This document shows, in pieces, positions 41,031 through 50,080 of a stretch of 64,000 nucleotides of DNA (the stretch's first letter is position 1; each line of letters starts with the position of its first letter). The DNA lies in assembly GCF_036541335.1 (NCBI RefSeq), contig NZ_JAZHBO010000002.1, positions 434,001 to 498,000 on the forward strand, given 5' to 3'. The position numbers and the translations under genes were made by a program. This DNA comes from Aquilutibacter rugosus. Lineage in GTDB: Bacteria; Pseudomonadota; Gammaproteobacteria; Xanthomonadales; Xanthomonadaceae. The notes beneath the pieces were generated by a model. That model was not told the DNA's origin. It saw only the letters and a program-made list of their open reading frames with translations, and made no database searches.

Positions 41031-41630
41031 TTAGCGCAGGTTGGCGTCGCGGCGTTTGCCATCGAGCCATTTGTCCACCCGAATGGGCTGATAGGCATCC
41101 ATCCATTGCAGCAACTCGGGCAGGGAGTCGCCGAAATACAGATCGTTACGCTGTTCGGGATGCAGGAAGCCCTCGGCCACCATGTGATCCAGCATGTCCC
41201 GCAGCGGCGCCCAGTAATTGTTGACGTTCCAGAAGGCGCATGGTTTGTCGGCGATGCCGATCTGGCGCCAGGTCAGCATCTCGAACATTTCGTCGAGGGT
41301 GCCAAAACCGCCGGGCATGGCAATGAAGCCGTCGGCGATGTCGAACATGCGCATTTTGCGGGCGTGCATGGTCTCCACGACTTCGAGGCGGGTGAGTCCG
41401 TTGTGCGCAACTTCCCATTGCATCAGCGATTCCGGGATGACACCGATGACTTCGCTACCGGCCATTAAGGCCGCGTCGGCGACCGTACCCATCAGGCCAA
41501 CATTGCCGCCGCCGTAGACCAGCTGACGCGCCTGTTGGCCCAGCACGGTGCCAAGTTCGGTAGCTGCCTTTGTATAACGCGGATCGCGGCCGGAATTGCT
41601 GCCGCAGTACACGCAGATGCTCTGGATCAT
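41031..41630 (-). CDS. LOG-family protein (TIGR00730)
   Basis: A 199-residue Rossmann-type protein with MIQSICVYCGSNSG at the N-terminus, LVYGGGNVGLMG, and the signature PGGFGTLDEMFE with the preceding HARKM. Characterised members are cytokinin riboside 5'-monophosphate phosphoribohydrolases (LOG) or related nucleotide 5'-monophosphate nucleosidases; the bacterial substrate is not evident. It starts just after the lpdA terminator and is followed by acuI. Confidence 0.9.
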   Translation of the reverse strand: MIQSICVYCGSNSGRDPRYTKAATELGTVLGQQARQLVYGGGNVGLMGTVADAALMAGSEVIGVIPESLMQWEVAHNGLTRLEVVETMHARKMRMFDIADGFIAMPGGFGTLDEMFEMLTWRQIGIADKPCAFWNVNNYWAPLRDMLDHMVAEGFLHPEQRNDLYFGDSLPELLQWMDAYQPIRVDKWLDGKRRDANLR

Positions 41631-41645
41631 GATTTCTGCTCTCTC

Positions 41646-41682
41646 AAAAACAATGGGCCCGTCCGTTGCCGGAAAGGCCCAT
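41646..41682 (-). terminator. Terminator of the sucA-sucB-lpdA operon
   Basis: On the minus strand ATGGGCC...GGCCCAT forms the outer stem, TCCG-GCAA-CGGA the inner stem with a GNRA-type tetraloop, and TGTTTTT follows. It lies 27 bases after the lpdA stop. Confidence 0.85.
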
Positions 41683-41708
41683 GTTGAACTCAGCGTTGAA
41701 CAACGCGC

Positions 41709-43151
41709 TTAGTTAGCTTTGTGAATCGCACGCTTGGCGACGGCCATGGCCGCGTCGTGAATCGCTTCGGACATGGACGGGTGCGCATGGCAGATGCGGG
41801 CCAGGTCATCGGCAGAGCCGCTGAATTCCATGGTCAGCACGCCTTCGTGCACGAGTTCCGACACCATGGCGCCGACCAGGTGCAGACCCAGGACGCGATC
41901 GGTTTCGGCATGAGCAATCACCTTGGCGAAACCGGCGGGTTCGGCCATTGCGACAGCGCGGCCAACGGCGGCGAACGGGAAGCTACCGACCTTGTACGGG
42001 ATGCCTTCGGCCTTGAGTTGCTCTTCGGTCTTACCGACCCATGCAATTTCCGGTTCGGTGTAAATCACCCACGGAATGGTGTCGAGGTTAACATGACCCG
42101 GCAGACCGGCGATCAGTTCGGCAACGGCGATGCCTTCCTCAAAGCCCTTGTGGGCCAGCATCGGACCGCGTACGCAGTCACCAACGGCCCAGACGCCATC
42201 AACGCCGGTGTGGTTGTGCTCATCGACCTCGATCTGGCCGCGGTCATTGACCTTGACGGCGCAGTCTTCGGCCAGCAGGCCCTTGGTCGCGGCACGACGG
42301 CCCACGGCAACCAGCAGCTTATCGACCACCAGGGTCTGTTCGCCCTTGGCATCGGTGTAGCTGATGGTGACTTCCTTCTTGTTGCCCTTGCCGCTGATTT
42401 CGACCTTGGAGGCCTTGGCACCGACCAGGATCTCCAGACCTTGCTTCTTGAATTCGCGAGCAGCGGTCTTGGCGACTTCGGCATCGGCTGCGGCCAGGAA
42501 ACTCGGGGCGGCTTCGAGCACCGTAACCTTGGAACCCAGTCGATTCCAGACCGAACCCAACTCCAGACCGATGACGCCGGCGCCGATGACGCCCAGTCGT
42601 TCAGGCGTGGATTCGAAATTCAGGGCGCCGACGTTATCCACGATGGTGTCGCCATCGAACTTGGCAAACGGCAGTTCAATGGAATCGGAACCTGCAGCAA
42701 TAACGACATTGGTGCCTTTGAGTTCGACTTCGGAACCGTCATGCTGCTTGACCTTAACCACATTGCCGGCATGCAAAGTGCCGAAGCCGTAGAACGGCGT
42801 GATTTTGTTGGCCTTAAACAGCATGGCGATACCGCCGGTGAACTGCTTAACGATCTTGTCCTTGCGACCGATCATGGTCGGAACGTCGATCTTGGCATCG
42901 TTGAAGGCGATGCCGTGTTCGCCGAACAGGTGACCCATATTCCAGAACTGTCGGCTCGAATCGAGCAGAGCCTTGGACGGAATGCAGCCGACGCGCAAGC
43001 AGGTGCCGCCGAGTGCCGGTTGACCGTCCTTGCCCAGAGCCGCATCAATACATGCGACCTTGAGACCCAGTTGCGCCGCGCGAATAGCGGCGTGATAACC
43101 GGCAGGGCCGGCCCCGATGACGACGACGTCAAATTGCTGTTGTTCTACCAT
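41709..43151 (-). CDS. lpdA: Dihydrolipoyl dehydrogenase (E3)
   Basis: A 480-residue flavoenzyme that reoxidises lipoamide in the 2-oxoglutarate dehydrogenase complex. FAD binding is VVIGAGPAGYHAAIRAAQLG, the redox disulfide is GGTCLRVGCIPSKALLDSS, the NAD site is LGVIGAGVIGLELGSVWNRLG, and the C-terminal catalytic HxxxxE is in ICHAHPSMSEAIHD. It follows sucB by 15 bases, so this E3 is dedicated to OGDH by position. There is no lipoyl domain fused to it. Confidence 0.97.
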   Translation of the reverse strand: MVEQQQFDVVVIGAGPAGYHAAIRAAQLGLKVACIDAALGKDGQPALGGTCLRVGCIPSKALLDSSRQFWNMGHLFGEHGIAFNDAKIDVPTMIGRKDKIVKQFTGGIAMLFKANKITPFYGFGTLHAGNVVKVKQHDGSEVELKGTNVVIAAGSDSIELPFAKFDGDTIVDNVGALNFESTPERLGVIGAGVIGLELGSVWNRLGSKVTVLEAAPSFLAAADAEVAKTAAREFKKQGLEILVGAKASKVEISGKGNKKEVTISYTDAKGEQTLVVDKLLVAVGRRAATKGLLAEDCAVKVNDRGQIEVDEHNHTGVDGVWAVGDCVRGPMLAHKGFEEGIAVAELIAGLPGHVNLDTIPWVIYTEPEIAWVGKTEEQLKAEGIPYKVGSFPFAAVGRAVAMAEPAGFAKVIAHAETDRVLGLHLVGAMVSELVHEGVLTMEFSGSADDLARICHAHPSMSEAIHDAAMAVAKRAIHKAN

Positions 43152-43166
43152 GATGCAGTCCTCTGA

Positions 43167-44399
43167 TTACATGCCGAGCAGCATGCGTTCCGGGTTTTCA
43201 AGCTGGTTCTTGATATCAACCAGGAACTGTACGGCGTCCTTACCGTCAATGATGCGGTGATCGTACGACAGCGCGATGTACATCATCGGTGCGGCGATGA
43301 CCTGACCGTTTTCGACAATGGCGCGCTCCTTGATGGCATGCATGCCCAGAATCGCGGATTGCGGCGGATTGACGATCGGGGTGGACATCAGCGAACCGAA
43401 GGTGCCGCCGTTGGTGATGGTGAATGTGCCACCTTGCAGATCGTCGAGCGTCAGCTTGCCGTCGCGGGCCTTGGTGGCGTAATCGCCGATGGCTTTTTCG
43501 ATTTCGGCAAAGCCCATGTGTTCCACGCTACGTAGAACCGGCGTCACCAGACCGCGGTCGGTGGACACGGCGATAGAGATATCGGCATATCCGTAGTAGA
43601 TGATGTCGTTGCCGTCGACCGAGGCATTGACGATCGGATACTTGCGCAGGGCATTAGCAGCTGCCTTGGCAAAGAAGCTCATGAAGCCGAGCTTGACGCC
43701 ATGATCCTTCTGGAACTGTTCGCCCAGTTGCTTGCGCATTTGCATGACCTTGGACAGGTTCACCTCGTTGAACGAGGTCAGCATCGCGATCGAGTCCTTG
43801 GACTGCATCAGGCGCTCGGCAATGCGAGTACGCATGCGGGTCATCGGTACGCGTTCTTCAGGACGGGCACCGCCCTTGACGCCCGGGGTCTTGCCAGTCG
43901 CAAAGTTAACGATGTCTTCCTTAGTGACGGCACCGCGACGGCCCGTGCCTTGCACGTCGGCAGGGTTGGTGCCGGTGGTGATGGCTTCGAAACGGGCGCC
44001 CGGCGGCAGCGTGCTGACGCCTGCAGCAGAGGAGTTCACCGGTGCCGGAGTGGTGCTGGCCGGTGCGGCGGCCTGGGCCTTGGCGGCGTCGGCCTTCGGT
44101 TGCACTTCCTGTGCGCCGGCGGCAGGTTGCGCGTCTGCGGCGGCAGGTGCCGGAGCGGCGGCGCCTTCTTCGATCACGGCAATGACTTGTTGAGAATTGA
44201 CGGTAGCGCCTTCCTCAAATTTCAGTTCCTTGATCACGCCGTCGGCCGGAGCCGGCACTTCGAGGACGACCTTATCGGTCTCCAGGTCAACGATGTTTTC
44301 GTCGCGCTTGACGGCATCGCCGACTTTCTTATGCCAAGTGGCAATGGTGGCGTCCGACACGGACTCGGGCAAAACGGGGACTTTGATTTCGATGCTCAT
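43167..44399 (-). CDS. sucB: Dihydrolipoyllysine-residue succinyltransferase (E2 of OGDH)
   Basis: 410 residues: one lipoyl domain (lipoylated lysine in DLETDKVVLEV, about residue 43), an Ala/Pro-rich flexible linker (about 78-125), the E3-binding domain (VQGTGRRGAVTKEDIVNF) and the catalytic domain with RMRTRIAERLMQSKD and the active-site SYDHRIIDGKDAVQFL. A single lipoyl domain distinguishes it from many AceF proteins. It is 21 bases downstream of sucA in the operon. Confidence 0.96.
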   Translation of the reverse strand: MSIEIKVPVLPESVSDATIATWHKKVGDAVKRDENIVDLETDKVVLEVPAPADGVIKELKFEEGATVNSQQVIAVIEEGAAAPAPAAADAQPAAGAQEVQPKADAAKAQAAAPASTTPAPVNSSAAGVSTLPPGARFEAITTGTNPADVQGTGRRGAVTKEDIVNFATGKTPGVKGGARPEERVPMTRMRTRIAERLMQSKDSIAMLTSFNEVNLSKVMQMRKQLGEQFQKDHGVKLGFMSFFAKAAANALRKYPIVNASVDGNDIIYYGYADISIAVSTDRGLVTPVLRSVEHMGFAEIEKAIGDYATKARDGKLTLDDLQGGTFTITNGGTFGSLMSTPIVNPPQSAILGMHAIKERAIVENGQVIAAPMMYIALSYDHRIIDGKDAVQFLVDIKNQLENPERMLLGM

Positions 44400-44420
44400 G
44401 GGTTGGGTCCTGTGTGGAAC

Positions 44421-47282
44421 TTATTCGTCTAAATCGTTTTCGTTCACGTCGCCGGTCAATGCGGCGGCCAGCAAGGCCGCCTGTTCGGCTACGTGATCGC
44501 TGAGGTGGCCAACGGCCGGCGAGGAGGAGCGGACGCGACCGGCATAACCCAGGGCGCGCGAACCGGCACAGGCCAGCAGATGATGGCGAATCTGATACCA
44601 CGCACCTTGGTTCATCGGTTCTTCCTGGCACCAGACCATTTCGGTAGCGCTCGGATACTTGTCGAGCTCTGCCTGCAGTGCGGCACGCGGGAACGGATAA
44701 AGCTGTTCCACACGCACGATGGCGATGTCTTCGGCACCGGCCTTGTCGGCGGCTTCGATCAGATCGTAATAGACCTTACCGCCGCAGACCACGACGCGCC
44801 GCACCTTCTTGCGGGCAGCGGCCGTGTCCTTGATACGCGTGTCGCCAATCACCGTGCGGAAGCCGCCGTCGGCCATGTCATCGAGACTGGAGACAGCGAG
44901 CTTATGGCGCAGCAGCGACTTGGGTGTCATGACCACCAGCGGTTTGCGGGTCGTCATGAGCATTTGCCGGCGAATCATGTGATAGGCCTGTGCCGGAGTG
45001 GTCGGCGTGCAGACAATCATGTTGTTGAGTGCACACAGCTGCAGGTAACGCTCCAGGCGTGCCGAGCTGTGTTCCGGACCTTGGCCTTCGTAACCGTGTG
45101 GCAGGAACAGAGCGAGACCGCTGAGGCGTCCCCACTTGGCTTCGCCGGAGGACAGGAACTGGTCGACCACCACTTGCGCGCCGTTGGCGAAGTCACCGAA
45201 CTGCGCTTCCCAGATATCGAGCGTGTTGGGATCGGTGCTCGAGTAGCCGTATTCAAAGGCCATCACAGCCTCTTCGGACAGCAGTGAGTCGATGATGGTG
45301 ACCTGATTGGGGTTCGTAACCAGACGACGCAGCGGCAGCACGTATTCGTCGTTGGTTTGCTCATGCAGGATGGCATGGCGGTGGAAGAACGTACCGCGAC
45401 CGCAGTCCTGACCCACCAGACGCAGACGGAAGCCCTGATCGATCAGCGTCGCGTATGCCAGATTCTCAGCGAAGCCCCAGTCGCCCGGCAGTTCGCCGGC
45501 GGTCATCTTACGACGATCGTCGTAGATCTTGGCGACGCGCGGATGCAGCTTGAGGTTGTCCGGCACGGCGTTGATCAGCGTGGCGAGTTCAGTCAGCTTG
45601 GCCTTAGGCACGCCGGCATCAAAGCCATCGGTCATCTTGCCTTGCAGCAGGCTCTTCCAGGTGGCAGCCAGTTCGTCGTGTTCGACTTCGGCCAGTTCCG
45701 TGGTGCGTTCACCTGCATCCAACTTATCGCGGTAAGCATCGGCCATGGCGGCAAAGTCGTTGGCACCGATGACGCCCTCGGCGACCAGACGCTCTGCGTA
45801 CAGTTCGGCCGGGCGCTTGTGGGCACGAATCACGCGGTACATGACCGGTTGCGTTGCTGCCGGTTCGTCGGCCTCGTTGTGACCGTTGCGGCGATAGCAG
45901 ACCAGATCAATGACGACATCGCGACCGAAACGCTCACGGTAATCGAGTGCGATTTCCGTTGCGAACAGCACGGCTTCGGGGTCATCACCGTTGACGTGGA
46001 ACACCGGCGCATTGACCATGCGGGCCACGTCGGTGCAATATGGGGTAGAGCGGGCGTCTTCGGTGTACGACGTGGTGAAGCCGATCTGGTTATTGATCAC
46101 GATGTGCACAATGCCGCCGACCTTAAAGCCGCGCGCCTGTGACATCTGGAACAGTTCCATATTCACGCCTTGGCCCGCGAAGGCCGCGTCGCCGTGAATC
46201 AGCACACCCATGACCTGCTGCTGTGCTTTCTCGGTGCGACGATCCTGACGCGAACGTACCGAACCGGCGACCACCGGATTGACGATTTCCAGGTGCGACG
46301 GGTTGAAGGCCAGCGCCAGATGCACCGGACCACCTGGGGAAACGACATCGGCCGAGAAGCCCATGTGATATTTGACGTCACCGGCGTTGGCCACCGGATC
46401 GTGCTCGAACTTGCCTTCGAACTCATCGAACAGCTTGCGCGGCGGCTTGCCGAGCGTATTGACCAGCACATTGAGGCGACCGCGGTGGGCCATGCCCAAC
46501 ACGATTTCCTGCACGCCCTTGCTGCCGGAGCGGGCGATCAGATCGTCGAGCATCGGGATCAGTGCGTCACCGCCTTCGAGCGAGAAGCGCTTTTGACCCA
46601 CGTACTTGGTGCCCAGATAACGCTCCAGACCATCGGCAGCAACCAGACGCTCGAGGATGCGTTTCTTCTGTTCAGGGGTGCGCGAATAGCGGCCTTCGCC
46701 ACCGGCCTTTTCGATGCGGTCAATAAGCCAATAGCGCTGTTCGGTGTCATCAATGTGCATGAACTCGGCGCCGATGGAGCCGGTATAGGCCTTGTCCATC
46801 CAGGCGATGAGATCGCGGAGCTTCATTTGCTCGCGGCCACCGATACCACCCGTAGCAAACTCGGTGTCCAAGTCGGCGGCGGAAAGATTGTGGAATTCGA
46901 GCGTCAGATCCTGCGCGGTGGACTTTTGCCACAGGCCCAGCGGATCAATATTGGCGAACAGATGACCACGCGCGCGGTAGGCGTGAATCAGGCGGCCGAC
47001 GTTGTACTGGGCGGAGTTCTCGCCGGTGGCAGCGCCACGCGAGCTGCCGGCACCGGCAGCGGCGGGCTTGCCGGCGGAGCGAGCTGCGGCACGGACCTCC
47101 TCGATCACGGCCGAATGCGGGATGTCACCCGCTTCGCGGCCCTTCAGGCCATCGAAGTATTGACGCCATTGGGCATCGACACTGTCGGGATCGACGAGCC
47201 ATGACTCGTACAAATCATCAATAAAGGCGGCGTTGGCGCCGAGCTGCGAGGATTGCCGGAACTGCTTGAGGAGACTGTCCAC
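44421..47282 (-). CDS. sucA: 2-oxoglutarate dehydrogenase E1 component
   Basis: A 953-residue thiamine-diphosphate enzyme that decarboxylates 2-oxoglutarate. The N-terminal helix MDSLLKQFRQSSQLGANAAFIDDLYESWLVDPDSVDAQW is the segment that binds E2. MAHRGRLNVLVN and HVNGDDPEAVLFATEIALDYRERFGRDVVIDLVCYRRNGHNEADEP carry the ThDP/Mg site. The transketolase-like domain with RLSGLALFLPHGYEGQGPEHSSARLERYLQLCA is intact. It heads the sucA-sucB-lpdA operon; a TATAAT -10 lies about 70 bases upstream. Confidence 0.97.
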   Translation of the reverse strand: MDSLLKQFRQSSQLGANAAFIDDLYESWLVDPDSVDAQWRQYFDGLKGREAGDIPHSAVIEEVRAAARSAGKPAAAGAGSSRGAATGENSAQYNVGRLIHAYRARGHLFANIDPLGLWQKSTAQDLTLEFHNLSAADLDTEFATGGIGGREQMKLRDLIAWMDKAYTGSIGAEFMHIDDTEQRYWLIDRIEKAGGEGRYSRTPEQKKRILERLVAADGLERYLGTKYVGQKRFSLEGGDALIPMLDDLIARSGSKGVQEIVLGMAHRGRLNVLVNTLGKPPRKLFDEFEGKFEHDPVANAGDVKYHMGFSADVVSPGGPVHLALAFNPSHLEIVNPVVAGSVRSRQDRRTEKAQQQVMGVLIHGDAAFAGQGVNMELFQMSQARGFKVGGIVHIVINNQIGFTTSYTEDARSTPYCTDVARMVNAPVFHVNGDDPEAVLFATEIALDYRERFGRDVVIDLVCYRRNGHNEADEPAATQPVMYRVIRAHKRPAELYAERLVAEGVIGANDFAAMADAYRDKLDAGERTTELAEVEHDELAATWKSLLQGKMTDGFDAGVPKAKLTELATLINAVPDNLKLHPRVAKIYDDRRKMTAGELPGDWGFAENLAYATLIDQGFRLRLVGQDCGRGTFFHRHAILHEQTNDEYVLPLRRLVTNPNQVTIIDSLLSEEAVMAFEYGYSSTDPNTLDIWEAQFGDFANGAQVVVDQFLSSGEAKWGRLSGLALFLPHGYEGQGPEHSSARLERYLQLCALNNMIVCTPTTPAQAYHMIRRQMLMTTRKPLVVMTPKSLLRHKLAVSSLDDMADGGFRTVIGDTRIKDTAAARKKVRRVVVCGGKVYYDLIEAADKAGAEDIAIVRVEQLYPFPRAALQAELDKYPSATEMVWCQEEPMNQGAWYQIRHHLLACAGSRALGYAGRVRSSSPAVGHLSDHVAEQAALLAAALTGDVNENDLDE

Positions 47283-47352
47283 GTCGGATTTTTTTATCAG
47301 CTTTATGAGATCAGAATTTGCGCCTGCATGGCGGTGCAGCAGGCGATTCAGA

Positions 47353-47358
47353 ATTATA
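47353..47358 (-). promoter_or_regulatory. TATAAT -10 box of the sucA operon
   Basis: A consensus -10 hexamer on the minus strand, preceded by GGGG, lies about 70 bases before the sucA ATG and after the roxA stop. No convincing -35 element is seen, so an activator may be needed. Confidence 0.4.
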
Positions 47359-47384
47359 CCCCACAGGCGCGCTGAATGGCCCGC

Positions 47385-48584
47385 CTACGGGCGTTCCAGC
47401 ACGTATTGACCTGCGGCAAACAATTGAACCACGGCTTGCTGTGCATCGGCAGGCAGTTCGCTCCAGGTGCGGCGGTCGAGTGTCTTTAGGCCTGCCAAGC
47501 GCGCGGCACCGGCGGGGTGGATCGTGAGCGCTTCGCCATTAAAGAACAGTTGCGCCTGGTCGGCACTGACTTGTCGCCACGCCATATTCGACCATGGGTG
47601 GCGCTGCAATCGCAAGCCGCCACCCAAGGCGATATCAATCGCCGTACGGTCGGGCTGCTCTTCGGACGGCACGATGTCACCCGGATTGCGATAAGCCGTA
47701 ATGAAGCGACCGAACCAATCCTCGAGGGCGCCATCGGGCGACTCCAGCAGAGCCTTCATGGCCTGGCGCACGCGATGAAGCGCCGCGGCATCAATCTCAC
47801 GCGGATCGGTCGGCGGTTGCAGGTCCGGATCGGTATAGCGGTGTTCTTCGCCGAGCTCGATGGTCAGGCGATCGGCAAAGTCACCAATCAGATCGGCCTG
47901 ACTCGGCGCGCGCATGCCGACCGAATAGGTCAGACAGGGATTCAGGGCCACACCGTGATGTGGCACCTCGGGCGGCAGATACAGCATGTCGCCGGGATTC
48001 AAGGTCCAGGCGTGCGTTGCATTGAACTGACGCAGCAACTTTAACTCCACGTCGTCGCGGAAGGCCAGATCGGGCAGGGTACCGTTCATGGCCATGGATG
48101 CATCAATCTCCCAGCGCCGCTGACCCAGCCCCTGCAGCAGGAACACATCGTAATGATCGACGTGTGCACCGACATTGCCGCCGGTCGCTGCGAACGAGAT
48201 CATGATGTCGTCAATGCGCCAGCGCGGCAGAAAGGCAAACGCATCGAGCAGGGCCGCGACTTCGGCATCCCACTTGTCCACATCCTGGACCAGCAGCGTC
48301 CAGTTCTGTTCGCCAAGGCCCGGGAACTTCTCTTCGGGGAAGGGACCGTGCTCAACCTGCCATTGCGTGCCCTCGGCATTGTGTTGAATCAGACGCGAAA
48401 GTGCCAGTTCCTCGCAGGCGAGACCCGCCAGATCCTCGGGTTCCAGCGGCGACTCAAAGCCCGGAAACGCATTGCGAATCAGCAGCGGCCGCTTTTGCCA
48501 GTAATCGCGCAGAAACTCGGCGGGCGTCATACCCAAGGGCTGATGCGCGCCGGCATCCACCTCGAGCGGCAATGCAGCTGTCAC
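47385..48584 (-). CDS. roxA: Ribosomal protein L16 3-hydroxylase, RoxA/YcfD-type JmjC oxygenase
   Basis: A 399-residue 2-oxoglutarate/Fe(II) oxygenase of the cupin_8/JmjC class. E. coli YcfD hydroxylates an arginine of L16. The start has YWQKRPLLIRNAFPGFESPLEPEDLAGLAC, typical of YcfD. The iron triad is visible as NVGAHVDHYDVFLLQ (His and Asp) and PHHGVALNP (distal His). A C-terminal dimer/winged-helix region follows. The gene starts two bases after the purB stop, forming a purB-roxA operon. Identity as RoxA is by family resemblance; the substrate residue cannot be read. Confidence 0.88.
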   Translation of the reverse strand: MTAALPLEVDAGAHQPLGMTPAEFLRDYWQKRPLLIRNAFPGFESPLEPEDLAGLACEELALSRLIQHNAEGTQWQVEHGPFPEEKFPGLGEQNWTLLVQDVDKWDAEVAALLDAFAFLPRWRIDDIMISFAATGGNVGAHVDHYDVFLLQGLGQRRWEIDASMAMNGTLPDLAFRDDVELKLLRQFNATHAWTLNPGDMLYLPPEVPHHGVALNPCLTYSVGMRAPSQADLIGDFADRLTIELGEEHRYTDPDLQPPTDPREIDAAALHRVRQAMKALLESPDGALEDWFGRFITAYRNPGDIVPSEEQPDRTAIDIALGGGLRLQRHPWSNMAWRQVSADQAQLFFNGEALTIHPAGAARLAGLKTLDRRTWSELPADAQQAVVQLFAAGQYVLERP

Positions 48585-48586
48585 GC

Positions 48587-49969
48587 TCAGATATCCTGCG
48601 CGAGTTCGCGGGCCAGACCGATGTAGTTGCCGGGCGACAGATCCAGCAGGCGCTGCTTGGCGTCGGCCGGAATGGCCTGCGCTTCGATAAAGACCTTCAG
48701 GCTGTCCGGCGTAATGCCCTGGCCGCGTGTCAGGTCCTTGAGCTTTTCATAGGGATTTTCGATGCCATAGCGGCGCATGACCGTCTGGATGGCCTCACCC
48801 AGGACCTCCCACGACTGGTCGAGGTCGGTCGCGAGACGATCTTCGTTGAGGCTGAGTTTGCCCAGGCCACGCTGCAACGCGTCGTAACCGATGACCGAAT
48901 GACCAAAACCAACACCAAGAGCACGCAGCACGGTGGAGTCGGTCAAGTCGCGTTGCCAACGGCTAATTGGCAGCTTGTGTGCAAAATGTTCCAGCAGTGC
49001 CGTGGCGATGCCCAGATTGCCTTCGGCATTTTCAAAGTCAATCGGATTGACCTTATGCGGCATGGTCGAAGAGCCGACCTCGCCGGCGCGCAGCGCCTGC
49101 TTAAAGTAACCTTGCGAAATATAGCCCCATACGTCGCGGCTAAAATCAATCAGGATCGTGTTGATACGGCGTTGCACGTCGCAATACTCAGCGATGCCGT
49201 CGTGCGGTTCGATCTGCGTAGTGTACGGCTGCCAGCTCAGACCCAGCGAATTCACAAAGATCTTGGAGAAGGCGCGCCAGTCGACTTCGGGGTAGGCAAT
49301 CTGATGCGCATTGAAGTTGCCGACGGCACCGTTGATCTTGCCCGGCACCGGCAGCTCGGCAAACACCAGGCGTTGACGCTGCAAGCGGGCAACGACGTTG
49401 GCCAGTTCCTTGCCGACGGTAGTGGGGGATGCCGTTTGGCCATGGGTACGCGCCAGCATTGGTACAGCAGCAAACTCATGGGCCATGTCGCGCAGCTTGG
49501 CGATCAGGGCATCGAGCTGCGGCAGCAGCACCTGATCACGGGCGCCCTTGAGCATCAGCGAGTAGCTGAGATTATTGATGTCTTCGGAAGTGCAGGCGAA
49601 ATGGACAAACTCCAGCTTGGGAGCCAGCTCGGCATCGTCACGCAGGGCCTCTTTGATCAGGTACTCGACCGCTTTCACATCGTGATTGGTGGTGCGTTCG
49701 ATTTCCTTGACCCGCACGGCCTGTTTGATCGAGAGGCCATCGGCAAACGCACGCAGGCGACCGATCTGCGCATCGGTAAAGGCGGGCAGTTCCGTAATGC
49801 CATCCTCGGCGGCGAGCGCAATCAGCCACTCCACTTCGACCTTGACACGGGCCTGGATCAGTCCGAACTCCGAGAACATGGGACGCAGCGCGTCGACCTT
49901 GCCTGCATACCGGCCGTCCAGGGGCGACAGCGCCAGCAGTTGAGACTCGATCACGGAAAACGCAGACAT
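48587..49969 (-). CDS. purB: Adenylosuccinate lyase
   Basis: Catalyses two fumarate-releasing steps of purine synthesis. Starting at 49969 gives 460 residues beginning MSAFSVIESQLLALSPLDGRYAGKVDALR. The superfamily signature GSSTMPHKVNPIDFENAEGN, the catalytic-histidine segment ARTHGQTASPTTVGKE and TSEDINNLSYSL match the E. coli-type PurB. A longer in-frame reading overlaps the divergent fumC and is rejected. It is followed directly by roxA. Confidence 0.96.
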   Translation of the reverse strand: MSAFSVIESQLLALSPLDGRYAGKVDALRPMFSEFGLIQARVKVEVEWLIALAAEDGITELPAFTDAQIGRLRAFADGLSIKQAVRVKEIERTTNHDVKAVEYLIKEALRDDAELAPKLEFVHFACTSEDINNLSYSLMLKGARDQVLLPQLDALIAKLRDMAHEFAAVPMLARTHGQTASPTTVGKELANVVARLQRQRLVFAELPVPGKINGAVGNFNAHQIAYPEVDWRAFSKIFVNSLGLSWQPYTTQIEPHDGIAEYCDVQRRINTILIDFSRDVWGYISQGYFKQALRAGEVGSSTMPHKVNPIDFENAEGNLGIATALLEHFAHKLPISRWQRDLTDSTVLRALGVGFGHSVIGYDALQRGLGKLSLNEDRLATDLDQSWEVLGEAIQTVMRRYGIENPYEKLKDLTRGQGITPDSLKVFIEAQAIPADAKQRLLDLSPGNYIGLARELAQDI

Positions 49970-50080
49970 GATGACTTCCTTAACAGTGGATGTGGTGCAA
50001 TTTCGGGACTCCATTGTAACGCCCTGTCGGGATGCCTCGGCTCGGCTATTCTGAAATTGATATCCGCACGGGAACCCGCC

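Noticed and set aside
41721..43166. 481-codon plus-strand frame opposite lpdA
   Set aside because: It mirrors lpdA almost exactly, is His/Gly/Asp-rich without domain features, and is an antisense shadow caused by the codon bias of a highly expressed gene. The same applies to long frames opposite dnaK, carB, katA, sucA and lysS.
48401..50080. A 560-residue N-terminal extension of FumC
   Set aside because: It is the antisense reading of purB joined in frame to fumC; fumC starts at 50081 with the normal family N-terminus.
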